28,743 bases of DNA from positions 1 to 28,743 of the forward strand of contig WQUS01000115.1 of NCBI GenBank assembly GCA_009781965.1. Direction: 5' to 3'. Under the pieces are notes generated by a model that saw only the letters and a program-made list of their open reading frames with translations, was not told where the DNA came from and ran no database searches. Positions 15,533-23,131 of the stretch are shown here, piece after piece. A program made the position numbers and the translations under genes. The stretch is from Bacillota bacterium (GTDB lineage Bacteria; Bacillota; Desulfotomaculia; Desulfotomaculales; Desulfallaceae). The stretch's first letter is position 1, and each line of letters starts with the position of its first letter.

Positions 15533-16203
15533 TCCTTTAAGCTGTACCCGACGCCCCGCATGGTATGGATTAATCGCGGCCGGCCGCTATGTTCCAGCTT
15601 TTGCCGGATATTGCCGATATAAACTTCCAGCACGTTTGATTCGCCGGCAAAGTCATAGCCCCAGATGCGCTGCATGATTAGGTCCCTGGTCAGCACCTGA
15701 CCAGGGTGTTCCATAAAGAGACGGAGCAGCTCAAATTCCCTGGCGGTGAGCGGAATAACCTGCTCACCGCGCTGTACTTCTCTTCTTTCAATGTCCAGCA
15801 GCAGATCGGCGAAAGTTAAAGTTAGCTTGTCCCGGCTGTCCCGGGGCCGGGCGCGCCGCAGCAGCGCCCGCACCCGGGCCAGCAGTTCCTCCAGGGCGAA
15901 CGGTTTGACCAAATAGTCGTCCGCGCCGGCATCCAGACCACGCACCCGGTCCGCCACCTCGTCCCGGGCCGTTAAAAGCAGGATGGCCACGTTGCTTTCC
16001 ATCCTCAGCCGGCGGCAAACCTCCCAGCCGTCCATACCAGGCATCATGATGTCCAGGATCACCAGCGCCGGCTTAAACTGCCCGGCGGCGCGCAAACCCT
16101 CTTCCCCGTTGTGGGCGGTCATTACCTCGTGCCCCTCGAAAACAAGCACCCTTTTCATCATGGCGGTAATCTTCAAATCGTCGTCAATCAGTAAAATACG
16201 CAC
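15529..16203 (-). CDS. OmpR/PhoB-type response regulator
   Basis: 224 residues. The receiver domain has the acidic pocket IDDD (7-9), phospho-acceptor D51 (VILDIMMPGMDGW), T78 and K100 (YLVKPFA). The winged-helix DNA-binding domain covers about 130-222 (LTAREFELLRLF ... VYIGNIRQKLE ... RGVGYSL). The GTG at 16203, 8 nt after GGGAG, is preferred. The frame continues upstream to 16257, but that adds codons made from the TTCGA repeat block and no binding site. It is cotranscribed with the histidine kinase. Confidence 0.95.
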   Translation of the reverse strand: MRILLIDDDLKITAMMKRVLVFEGHEVMTAHNGEEGLRAAGQFKPALVILDIMMPGMDGWEVCRRLRMESNVAILLLTARDEVADRVRGLDAGADDYLVKPFALEELLARVRALLRRARPRDSRDKLTLTFADLLLDIERREVQRGEQVIPLTAREFELLRLFMEHPGQVLTRDLIMQRIWGYDFAGESNVLEVYIGNIRQKLEHSGRPRLIHTMRGVGYSLKE

Positions 16204-16221
16204 AAAATCAACTCCCGCTAA

Positions 16222-16256
16222 CTCGAGGTTCGAAGTTCGAGGTTCGAGACTATGCA
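16222..16256 (+). repeat. TTCGA-rich repeat block 2
   Basis: Units of GTTCGAA/GTTCGAG ending in TTCGAGACTATGCA, matching the end of the block at 4281-4336. It fills most of the 59-bp gap between the htrA stop and the response-regulator start. No hairpin element is attached here. Confidence 0.8.
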
Positions 16257-16262
16257 CCAGGT

Positions 16263-17393
16263 TTATTTTTCCGCCAGGGTGATGATCACTATTCTGGGGC
16301 CGGTTTTATTTTCTACCTGGAGCCGCACTTGATCGCCTACTTTACTTTTGGCGATCAAGTCGGTGATATCGCCGGCGGTATTAATCTTCTGCCCGTTTAT
16401 TTTCAGAATGGCGTCTCCTTCCGCCAGGCCGGCTTTTTCGGCCGGTGAACCTGGTACCACTCCGGCCACGATAGCGCCGGTGTTGTCGGAGAGACCCAAA
16501 TTGGCGGCTAAATCGGCGTTGTTGTTTTGTAAATAAACGCCCATGTAAGGCCGGGAAATTTTGCCGTTGGTGATAAGCGTATTCACCACGCTCTTTACTG
16601 TGCTAGAGGGGATGGCAAAACCGATGCCCTGGGCATTGGCGTTGATGGCGGTATTAATACCGATTACGTCGCCTTTGAGATCCAGCAGCGGGCCGCCGCT
16701 GTTCCCGGGGTTGATGGCGGCGTCGGTTTGCAGCAGGTTTTTATACTGCCGGTTCTCAATGGTAATCGGCCGGCCTTTGGCGCTGAGTACGCCGCTGGTT
16801 ACGGTATGGTCCAGTCCGTAGGGATTGCCGATAGCGATTACCCATTCGCCCACCCGGGCGGCGTCCGAATCGCCGAATACCAGGGAAGGCAGATTTTGAC
16901 CCGCTTTCACTTTAAGCACAGCCAGATCCAACTCGGCGTCCGAGCCAACCAGAGTGGCCGGCAGCGGTTTATCCTGTTCGGAAAGGTAAACCTGGATATC
17001 CGTGGCCTGACTGACTACATGTTCGTTGGTTAGGATATAACCGTCTTTGTTGATAATAAAACCGGAACCCAATCCTTGCTGCATTTGTTGACCTTGGCCG
17101 GGGGCGCCGAAAAACTGCCGGAAAAAAGGGTCCATGTTTGGCGAAACCGGCTGGGTTGTTTCAATTTGCACTACCGCCGGGCTGCACCGGTCTACCACGC
17201 CGGCTATAACATCAGTGCCTTCCGGTGAGGGAGAAGAAGCATAGGCCACCGGCTCAGCGGCGCCTGCTCTGACGGAAAGGGCACTGTCTTTGGGGGCAAA
17301 GAAGAATACCCCCGTGATTAAGAGAATCTGCAGTACCAAGGCTACTGTCAGGCCGGTGGCCAAGCTTAACCGGTACTTGTCTTTGAACATCAT
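16263..17393 (-). CDS. HtrA/DegP-family serine protease
   Basis: About 376 residues. A single membrane anchor lies at about 9-33, then a Gly/Gln-rich linker, a trypsin-like domain with H125 (LTNEHVVS), D156 (AELDLAVLK) and S232 (INPGNSGGPLLD), and one PDZ domain at about 280-370 (GSPAEKAGLAEGDAILKING). It would degrade or refold misfolded exported proteins outside the membrane. The catalytic triad and length are normal for single-PDZ Gram-positive HtrA. Starts at GTG 17399, ATG 17393 and ATG 17390 are possible; GGAAGG supports the ATGs. The response regulator and kinase follow on the same strand, consistent with a protease and its stress regulators. Confidence 0.94.
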   Translation of the reverse strand: MMFKDKYRLSLATGLTVALVLQILLITGVFFFAPKDSALSVRAGAAEPVAYASSPSPEGTDVIAGVVDRCSPAVVQIETTQPVSPNMDPFFRQFFGAPGQGQQMQQGLGSGFIINKDGYILTNEHVVSQATDIQVYLSEQDKPLPATLVGSDAELDLAVLKVKAGQNLPSLVFGDSDAARVGEWVIAIGNPYGLDHTVTSGVLSAKGRPITIENRQYKNLLQTDAAINPGNSGGPLLDLKGDVIGINTAINANAQGIGFAIPSSTVKSVVNTLITNGKISRPYMGVYLQNNNADLAANLGLSDNTGAIVAGVVPGSPAEKAGLAEGDAILKINGQKINTAGDITDLIAKSKVGDQVRLQVENKTGPRIVIITLAEK

Positions 17394-17421
17394 GATCACC
17401 TTCCAAATAAAATTTTTATGA

Positions 17422-17433
17422 TCATCATGATGA
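17422..17433. promoter_or_regulatory. Palindrome TCATCATGATGA upstream of htrA
   Basis: A perfect 12-bp palindrome with flanking ATGATC/GATGTC extensions, 29-40 nt before the htrA ATG. It could be a regulator site. No second copy was seen before other genes, so support is thin. Confidence 0.3.
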
Positions 17434-17451
17434 CATCAACGGCTTAAGATA

Positions 17452-17482
17452 ACCTGAAAATAAAATAAAAAAATTTTCAGGT
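17452..17482. repeat. AT-rich hairpin upstream of htrA
   Basis: ACCTGAAAAT (17452-17461) pairs perfectly with ATTTTCAGGT (17473-17482) across an A-rich loop. It lies in the htrA leader or promoter region; its function is unknown. Confidence 0.5.
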
Positions 17483-17511
17483 AACAAATTTCAGGCGCCG
17501 CATAATAAAAT

Positions 17512-17657
17512 GTTACTGGTCAGACCCTGTGTTTGTTATTACTCATAGCCCAGGCCCGTAAAGTTATTAACCGTAAGCGATTTCTCGAAGAGTATGAGCG
17601 CACGGTTAATAACTTTACGGGCCGGATGATGCTGAACAGTAACGTGTGAACAGTAAC
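17512..17657 (+). repeat. Palindromic intergenic element, copy C
   Basis: Copy C. Arms 17553-17574 and 17602-17623 are a perfect 22-bp inverted repeat whose sequence differs from copies A, B and D except next to the loop. The loop 17575-17601 has the tip CTC-GAA-GAG. Left end GTTACTGGTCAG starts at 17512; the right end has GAACAGTAAC twice. The 7-bp direct repeat AATAAAA flanks it (17504-17510 and 17658-17664). It lies between the divergent htrA and Na/Pi transporter genes. Confidence 0.9.
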
Positions 17658-17911
17658 AATAAAACGCCACCTACTGTTATCTTAAAATTTTGTTCCTTCT
17701 TTTGTCAACCAAAACAACAAATTCCCCTGCTGGGTTTGAAGCGGCATTGCGGTTTTGCAGCAATTATTATATTATGTAAAGATATAATCCAAAATAAATA
17801 ATTAATAGATAAGTTAGAAGTCAAAACGAGCGACTTTGTGAAAATTATTCCAATGTTGGCTGAAATCTGATGTGGGCTGGAATATGATTGCGCATGAAAG
17901 GGGGGAACATT
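17658..17911 (+). other. AT-rich upstream region of the Na/Pi transporter, no gene seen
   Basis: No coding frame with a binding site is seen. A TATAAT at 17783-17788 could be a -10 hexamer, but no convincing -35 stands at the proper distance. Short runs such as AAATAAATAATTAATAG give an AT-rich leader. No riboswitch fold was recognised. Confidence 0.4.
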
Positions 17912-19603
17912 ATGGGGTCGGTAATGATTTTGAGCGTTATTGGCGGCATGGGGCTTTTGTTATACGGGATGTATATTATGAGCGAAGCCCTGCAAAAGAT
18001 AGCCGGACACAGGCTGCGGGACGCTCTTGGTTCGATAGCTCAGAACAGAGTGCTCAGCTTAATCATGGGCGCCTTGATTACAGTATTGTTTCAAAGCAGT
18101 ACCGCTACCACTGTAATTTTAGTGGGACTGGTAAACGCAACAATTATCACGCTGAAACAAACTTTGGGCATTATTCTGGGGGCTGATATCGGCACCGCCG
18201 TCACAGCCCAACTGATTGCCCTTAAAGTGACGGAGATCGCGCTGCCTGTGGTGGGTTTTGGCGCCATCATTATTTTCTTTGCCAAACGGGATAAATACCG
18301 CCGCATCGGTCAGGCGTTTTTAGGTTTTGGCCTATTGTTTTTGGGTTTGAAGATCATGGCCGACGCCATGTCTCCCCTTCGCGATTCGCCGTTTTTTACC
18401 AATCTTTTTTTGCATATGAGTGATAATCCCCTCTTAGCCATTTTTACGGCGGCGGTGTTTACCTTTTTGGTCCACAGCAGCGCGGCCACCATCGGCATTA
18501 TGATGGTGTTGGCTATGCAGGGCATGTTGCCCCTGGTGAGCGCCATCTATTTGATTTATGGCGCCAATATAGGCACTTCTTTTACCGCCGTACTGAGCAG
18601 TCTCAGTTCTACCAGAGAAGCCCAAAGAGTTGCCGCGGCCCACGTTATTTTTAAAGTAGCCGGGGTATTGCTGTTTCTGCCTTTTTCCATTCCCTTTGCC
18701 AAATTGCTGGCCTCCGTTTCTTCGGATCCCGGTTTTCAAGTGGCCAACGCCCATACTTTTTTCAATATCGCCATCGCGGTGATCTTTCTGCCCTTTACGA
18801 ACTACTTTGCTGTTTTTTTGGAAAAAATTTTACCGGCCAAGAAAGGTTTCACCGGCGAGCCCATTTATCTGGATGATTCTTTGATTGGGACCCCTTCTAT
18901 TGCCATCGGGCTGGCTTTAAAAGAAGTTATTTATATCTCCGATAACGCGCTGAATATGTTAAAGGAAGTAAAAATGGTCTTAGAAAGTTATAGCGCCGAT
19001 CGGGCGGAATCAATTTTAAAGCTTGAAAACAGGGTGGACCAGCATACGTTGGCCACCAGGTATTATCTGACCCGGATCTTGAGAAACGCTCTGTCCCGGG
19101 AGGATTTTACCAGATGCTTAAGGCTGATTAATATCGTTAACGAGTTGGAAAAAATAGGCGATGTGATTGAAAAGGATTTGCTTTACCTGGCCGAAAGCAA
19201 AGAAATTAATAACGCCAAGTTCTCTGAAGAAGGCAAAAGAGAGCTGGAGTTGATGTACAATAATATTTATAAGCTGGCTAACATGGTGAACAATATTATT
19301 ATGACCAATGATTCCCGGACTACTTATGAGGCCTTGTGCCTGCAGGAGGAAATTACCGATCTGGAGTTCAGATCGCGTATTTCGCATATTCAGCGGCTCA
19401 GTAAAGGGATCAGCGAATCCGAGAACAGCAGCGCCATTCACTTGGAGTTAATCAACGCTTATTTGAGAATTGGGCAGCATTTGTTCCAGATTATTGAAAT
19501 TGCCAATGATCCGGAAATATTGGATACGAAAAACATGCATGATTTTTATACCGGCGATAATATTTTCGATGCGGCGGTTCCCAAACAGGTTACTAAGCAG
19601 TAA
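17912..19603 (+). CDS. Na+/phosphate cotransporter family protein with PhoU-like C-terminus
   Basis: 563 residues. The membrane part (about 1-320) holds the two inverted Na/Pi repeats with QSSTATT at 61-67 and HSSAAT at 188-193, the substrate-site motifs of the SLC34/NptA family. The rest (about 335-540) is helical with the acidic PhoU-like pattern (NALNMLKEV ... VNELEKIGDVIEKDL ... AYLRIGQHLFQI). It is expected to import phosphate with sodium or to take part in phosphate or cyclic-dinucleotide-linked homeostasis, as in many Firmicutes. The frame is open from 17888, but AAAGGGGGG at 17897-17905 lies 6 nt before the ATG at 17912. A strong terminator follows. Confidence 0.93.
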   Translation: MGSVMILSVIGGMGLLLYGMYIMSEALQKIAGHRLRDALGSIAQNRVLSLIMGALITVLFQSSTATTVILVGLVNATIITLKQTLGIILGADIGTAVTAQLIALKVTEIALPVVGFGAIIIFFAKRDKYRRIGQAFLGFGLLFLGLKIMADAMSPLRDSPFFTNLFLHMSDNPLLAIFTAAVFTFLVHSSAATIGIMMVLAMQGMLPLVSAIYLIYGANIGTSFTAVLSSLSSTREAQRVAAAHVIFKVAGVLLFLPFSIPFAKLLASVSSDPGFQVANAHTFFNIAIAVIFLPFTNYFAVFLEKILPAKKGFTGEPIYLDDSLIGTPSIAIGLALKEVIYISDNALNMLKEVKMVLESYSADRAESILKLENRVDQHTLATRYYLTRILRNALSREDFTRCLRLINIVNELEKIGDVIEKDLLYLAESKEINNAKFSEEGKRELELMYNNIYKLANMVNNIIMTNDSRTTYEALCLQEEITDLEFRSRISHIQRLSKGISESENSSAIHLELINAYLRIGQHLFQIIEIANDPEILDTKNMHDFYTGDNIFDAAVPKQVTKQ

Positions 19604-19678
19604 TGCTGCCATAAGCCGGGAATCCAACGGACACTGCGTCATGGCCAATCTGATCAAAGAATGAGATGCAACAAGAGC

Positions 19679-19724
19679 AAAGCCGGTTTAATCCACTAAT
19701 TTTAGTGGGTTAAACCGGCTTTTA
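19679..19724 (+). terminator. Intrinsic terminator of the Na/Pi transporter gene
   Basis: A 20-bp stem (19679-19698 with 19703-19722) including one G-U pair, a 4-nt loop, and a TTTT run. A strong hairpin. Confidence 0.88.
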
Positions 19725-19803
19725 ACTTACTTTCTTTTAGCTCCATTTAGAGCTGGGTGTAAAATAATTAGCCTCCGTTTTTGAGCTTGGTGCTAGCTGA
19801 AGT

Positions 19804-19851
19804 GGCAGTGAATAGTAACGGCAGTGAATAGTAACGGCAGTGAATTGTAAC
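19804..19851 (+). repeat. Three tandem 16-bp repeats
   Basis: GGCAGTGAATAGTAAC at 19804-19819 and 19820-19835, and GGCAGTGAATTGTAAC at 19836-19851. The unit resembles the GTGTGAACAGTAAC end repeats of the palindromic element family. It lies in the gap 19604-19971, which otherwise holds only the terminator and the leader of the next gene. Confidence 0.85.
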
Positions 19852-19971
19852 GGTAAAAATGGCGTTTTTTGCCTACAGCTTTTTTATCATTGATTTGCCA
19901 TTGGCGGGCAGAATAGCAAAGTGAGCTTTGCACAATTACTAATTACTATTGAGGGGAAGGGAGGTGTAACG

Positions 19972-20433
19972 TTGAAAAAAACATTGGTTTGTTTATCTGT
20001 GGCAGTGCTTTTGTTGTTTGGCGTTATACAGGCGGTTTCGGCGGCCGGAATGGAGTGGGACGGCGGCCGGCAGATGAAGAATAATAGCATGAAGTTTAAC
20101 CTGCCGGAAAAGTTAAACCTTACCGAACAGCAAATCACTAAAATTAAAGAGGTGGCGCAAAAGAACTACGAGCAGACCCGCGGCTTGCGCATTAAACTGA
20201 TGGACAGCCGCCAGGAGCTTAAACAACTCAAGCTGCAGAAAAATCCCGATCAGGCGCAAATTGACGCCAAAACAAAAGAAATTACGGATCTGCAGAAACA
20301 ACTGCACGACATTATGCAGCAGAACAAAGAGCAGTGTCTGTCGTTACTGACCAAGGAACAACGGGAACAGATAAAACAGCTGCACGGTAACTGCCGTGGT
20401 TTTGCCGGTGGTTCAGGAGCGGCCAAACAGTAA
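19972..20433 (+). CDS. Secreted Spy/CpxP-like LTxxQ protein
   Basis: 153 residues. A signal peptide (KKTLVCLSVAVLLLFGVI ... VSA-AG, cleavage near 24) precedes a helical body with the two LTxxQ motifs of the Spy/CpxP family, LTEQQ at 50-54 and LTKEQ at 126-130, and a Lys/Gln-rich coiled middle. In Enterobacteria such proteins are ATP-independent chaperones or stress sensors of the periplasm; in this organism it would act outside the membrane. It starts with TTG, 7 nt after AAGGGAGG. A terminator follows at 20490. Close to the HtrA/two-component genes, it might belong to the same envelope-stress response, but this is inference. Confidence 0.84.
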   Translation: MKKTLVCLSVAVLLLFGVIQAVSAAGMEWDGGRQMKNNSMKFNLPEKLNLTEQQITKIKEVAQKNYEQTRGLRIKLMDSRQELKQLKLQKNPDQAQIDAKTKEITDLQKQLHDIMQQNKEQCLSLLTKEQREQIKQLHGNCRGFAGGSGAAKQ

Positions 20434-20489
20434 TACTCTTTGCATTTATACTACGGTGCAGAATTTTGCAGAGCAAAACTCCGCAGCCA

Positions 20490-20521
20490 AAAAGCCTTCC
20501 CGGCTAGCCGGGAAGGCTTTT
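20490..20521. terminator. Bidirectional terminator
   Basis: A perfect 32-bp palindrome with AAAA at one end and TTTT at the other and a CTAG centre, placed between two convergent genes (Spy-like + and zinc-ribbon -). It can end transcription on both strands. Confidence 0.92.
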
Positions 20522-20543
20522 AAGATCGCGATTAGCAGCTGGT

Positions 20544-20843
20544 TTACCAGTTATTGCGGCGCTGTTGGAAACATTCCTTGCAATAGACCGGTTTGTCGCC
20601 GCTGGGCTTGAAGGGTACGGTGGTTTCCCTGCCGCACTCAGAGCAGATCGCTTCGTGCATCTGGCGCGGTCCGCGGTCGTAACCGCCTCTGTTTCTGTTT
20701 TGGGCCTTTCTTGCCGCCCTGCATTCGGGGCAACGGCCAGGCTCGTTGGTGAAACCTTTTTCCGAGTAAAATTCCTGTTCGGAAACCGTAAAGATAAAGT
20801 CGCGGCCGCATTCCTTGCAGTTTAAATTTTTGTCACTGTACAT
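20544..20843 (-). CDS. Double zinc-ribbon protein (CxxC-x17-CxxC domain)
   Basis: 99 residues with two zinc sites: C9-x2-C12 paired with C38-x2-C41, and C67-x2-C70 with exactly 17 residues to C88-x2-C91. This fits the known CxxC-x17-CxxC domain of small bacterial zinc proteins, of unknown function. The linker is Arg/Gly-rich (NRNRGGYDRGPR), suggesting nucleic-acid binding. The ATG at 20843 lies 7 nt after GGAGG; the longer frame (to 20912) has no binding site. A promoter is visible at 20962-20990 on this strand. The basic linker is the only hint of its role. Confidence 0.85.
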   Translation of the reverse strand: MYSDKNLNCKECGRDFIFTVSEQEFYSEKGFTNEPGRCPECRAARKAQNRNRGGYDRGPRQMHEAICSECGRETTVPFKPSGDKPVYCKECFQQRRNNW

Positions 20844-20961
20844 AAAAAAACCTCCACTACTAGTATTGCCCGTTCCGGGGAAGGTATTCATAAACTCTCC
20901 CAGGCTGGACAATCGGAAGGTTTCTGTACTTCACTTCACCAGTATTAACGAGCTTTTTCTA

Positions 20962-20990
20962 AGTATAATTTCAGGAGCAAAAAAAATCAA
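20962..20990 (-). promoter_or_regulatory. Promoter of the double zinc-ribbon gene
   Basis: On the minus strand TTGATT (20990-20985), a 17-bp spacer and TATACT (20967-20962). The transcript would start near 20955 and have a leader of about 110 nt. Confidence 0.58.
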
Positions 20991-21013
20991 GCAATATTAT
21001 CTTTTTATAATAT

Positions 21014-21042
21014 TTTTATGTTCCCGGTTGAGGATGTATAAT
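21014..21042 (+). promoter_or_regulatory. Candidate promoter of exonuclease III
   Basis: A perfect TATAAT at 21037-21042 preceded by TG; the -35 position (TTTATG) is weak. It would give a leader of about 40 nt with a good GGAGG before the gene. Confidence 0.42.
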
Positions 21043-21087
21043 GTAGTTGAGCAAGAATGTGGAAAAATAGATTAACGGAGGGCTGGT

Positions 21088-21867
21088 ATGTTTAAAGTAG
21101 CTACTTATAACGCCAATTCCGTCCGGGCCAGGCTGCCGATCATCATGGATTGGCTGGCGGCAGAAAAACCGGACGTGTTGTGTCTGCAGGAAACCAAGGT
21201 GGAAAACCACAATTTTCCCGCCGCTGATTTTAACGACCTCGGTTACCGGGTGCTTTATAAGGGACAAAAATCATATAACGGGGTAGCCGTTGCCAGTGTT
21301 CATGAATTGACGGAACTGTCAATTGATATTTCAGCTTTTGCCAGACCGGGGGAAGCGCGGCTGATTGCCGTGCAGGTTAAAGGCGTCAATATTATCAATA
21401 CCTATATCCCCCAAGGCAAAGCGCCGGACACCGATGAGTTTGCATACAAGCTCAATTGGCTCAGAGGCATGCGCGATGTCTTTGCCCGCGATTTCAGCCC
21501 CGACGCCTATTTGCTTTGGACAGGCGATTTTAATGTCGCTCCCGAGCCTATCGACGTACACAGTCCCGAAAAGCTGCTGGGTCATTTGGGTTATCATCCC
21601 ATGGAGCATCAGGCGCTGCAGTATGTGAAAGACTGGGGTTTTGAGGACATTTTCCGCCGTCATGTGCCCGAAGGCGGCCACTACACCTTTTTCGATTACC
21701 GGGTGCCCAACGGCGTAAAAAGAAAAATGGGCTGGCGGATCGACCATATCTGGACCACCGGGCCGCTGGCAGCATTATCCCGCGCCGCCCGTATTGATAT
21801 GGCGCCAAGGCTGAAAGAAAAACCGTCGGATCATACTTTTCTGGTGGCTGAATTTGAACTGGATTGA
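21088..21867 (+). CDS. xth: Exodeoxyribonuclease III
   Basis: 259 residues, the usual length. A Mg-dependent 3'-5' exonuclease and AP endonuclease of base-excision repair. Catalytic motifs are visible in order: NANSVRARL (start), LQETKV with the metal-binding glutamate, YIPQGK with the conserved tyrosine, TGDFNVAPEPIDV, WRIDHIWTT, and SDHTFLVAEF with the last catalytic histidine. ACGGAGGG precedes the ATG. Its last four codons plus stop form the first unit of the 20-bp tandem repeat that follows. Confidence 0.96.
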   Translation: MFKVATYNANSVRARLPIIMDWLAAEKPDVLCLQETKVENHNFPAADFNDLGYRVLYKGQKSYNGVAVASVHELTELSIDISAFARPGEARLIAVQVKGVNIINTYIPQGKAPDTDEFAYKLNWLRGMRDVFARDFSPDAYLLWTGDFNVAPEPIDVHSPEKLLGHLGYHPMEHQALQYVKDWGFEDIFRRHVPEGGHYTFFDYRVPNGVKRKMGWRIDHIWTTGPLAALSRAARIDMAPRLKEKPSDHTFLVAEFELD

Positions 21868-21955
21868 AGCAGATTGAACTGGATTGAAGTAAATTGAACT
21901 GGATTGAAGCAGATTGAACCGGATTGAAGTAGATTAAACTGGATTGAGCCGATTT
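21856..21955 (+). repeat. Five 20-bp tandem repeats beginning in the xth 3' end
   Basis: Five units of 20 bp (21856, 21876, 21896, 21916 and 21936), each close to GAACTGGATTGAAGCAGATT, with an inner 10-bp period. The first unit contains the last codons and stop TGA of xth. The later units carry the same GGATTGA, so each repeats the stop codon. Slippage from the gene end is the likely origin. Confidence 0.93.
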
Positions 21956-21988
21956 ACACTATGAAAGTAACAAACGGGGAATGATCTT

Positions 21989-23113
21989 ATGCCGGATGAT
22001 AAACATGGGCCGCCAGCCGAGGCAAACCCGGGGGGCGCAAACGATGGCGGCGAAAACGAAGACCTGCGCCAAGGTCAAAATCGTAATGACGATAACGATG
22101 GCCATGCCGGCGACGACGGCTATGCTAACGGCGATGGCGGCAGCTATGATGACGACGATGGCGACAGCTTTGCCGATGATGACGGCGACGGTGATAGCTA
22201 TGACGATGATGACGGCGACGGTGATAGCGATGACGACGATAATGGCTATGAAGACGGCGATGCCGATGATTATGACGATTATCTGGAGGACGGTTACGAG
22301 GATGACCGGGATAAAGATTACCCGGCGGCTTACGATTTGGAATATCTGAAACAGCTTCCGGATGACGATGACGACGATTGGGAGGCTGAATCGGCAAAAG
22401 CGGCTAAACCTCCTTGGCTGCGCCTGGTGGCCCTTGGGACAGTGCTGATTTTTTTTGCCCTTGCCTTTGTGGTATCCTGGGCGGCGCTGCCCTTTCCATT
22501 GGCCGATCTGGTCAACCGTTCCCTGGAACTGCAGAAGGGCGGCGGCGTCCGGCAGCTGCAGGCGCCGGTAGTGCAGATAAATGTTGTCGCCCGGCAGGGG
22601 GCCGCTATTGGCGCGGAAAACAAGTCCGGCACCGGGTTCAATATCAGTCCGGAAGGATTGATCGTCACCAATCGCCACGTTATTGAGGGCGCGCTTAACA
22701 TGACCATTACTTTTTCCAACGGTAAAATCTACAAGGCCCAAAGCTGGCACACCCAGTCTGACTATGATTTGGCCGTGATCAAACTGCAGGGGGAAAACCT
22801 GCCGGTGGCGCCGGTTAACCAGGGCGGCTATCCCCAAATCGGGGAGCAAATCACCGTGGTAGGTAATCCGCTGGGCTTGAATAAGGTGGTGGCGGACGGG
22901 ACAGTAGACGGTTATCTGCGCGTGGGGGACAGCCCCGGACCGGTGTTCAGCATCGATGTTCCGGTTTACCCCGGCAACAGCGGCAGCCCGGTGTTTAACA
23001 GCAGCGGCCAAGTAATCGGGGTGGTTTTCGCCAACTACCAAAAGGAAGTTAACGGTCAAACCAAAACCTGTGGTCTGAGTGTGCCCATTAGGTTTTTAAA
23101 GACGCAGGCTTAG
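21989..23113 (+). CDS. Membrane-anchored trypsin-like protease with Asp-rich N-terminus
   Basis: 374 residues. Residues 1-140 are dominated by Asp and Gly in repeats such as DDDDGDGDS. One transmembrane segment lies at about 142-165, so the acidic part should be cytoplasmic. The outer domain is an S1C-type protease: H220 (VTNRHVIEG), D250 (YDLAVIKL), S321 (YPGNSGSPVF). No PDZ domain is present, unlike the HtrA at 16263. The ATG at 21989 lies 8 nt after GGGGA. The acidic tail may bind Ca2+ or basic proteins, or simply be a slippage-prone insertion: the DNA there is a near repeat of GAY codons. The next gene follows in a likely operon. Confidence 0.87.
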   Translation: MPDDKHGPPAEANPGGANDGGENEDLRQGQNRNDDNDGHAGDDGYANGDGGSYDDDDGDSFADDDGDGDSYDDDDGDGDSDDDDNGYEDGDADDYDDYLEDGYEDDRDKDYPAAYDLEYLKQLPDDDDDDWEAESAKAAKPPWLRLVALGTVLIFFALAFVVSWAALPFPLADLVNRSLELQKGGGVRQLQAPVVQINVVARQGAAIGAENKSGTGFNISPEGLIVTNRHVIEGALNMTITFSNGKIYKAQSWHTQSDYDLAVIKLQGENLPVAPVNQGGYPQIGEQITVVGNPLGLNKVVADGTVDGYLRVGDSPGPVFSIDVPVYPGNSGSPVFNSSGQVIGVVFANYQKEVNGQTKTCGLSVPIRFLKTQA

Positions 23114-23131
23114 TAAATGGGAGGACCAGCG

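Noticed and set aside
16204..16257. Upstream extension of the response regulator
   Set aside because: The extra codons come from the TTCGA block; the GTG at 16203 has the binding site.
19804..19851. 16-bp triple repeat considered as replication iterons
   Set aside because: Only three units, no initiator gene, and similarity to the dispersed element ends explains them better.
21856..21955. 20-bp repeats considered as CRISPR or iterons
   Set aside because: They are directly tandem without spacers, start in a gene end and lack a replication gene.
21959..23059. A 366-codon minus-strand open frame rich in Ile and Val
   Set aside because: It is the reverse of the Asp-rich protease gene (GAY codons read as Ile/Val); it has no binding site and is a shadow.
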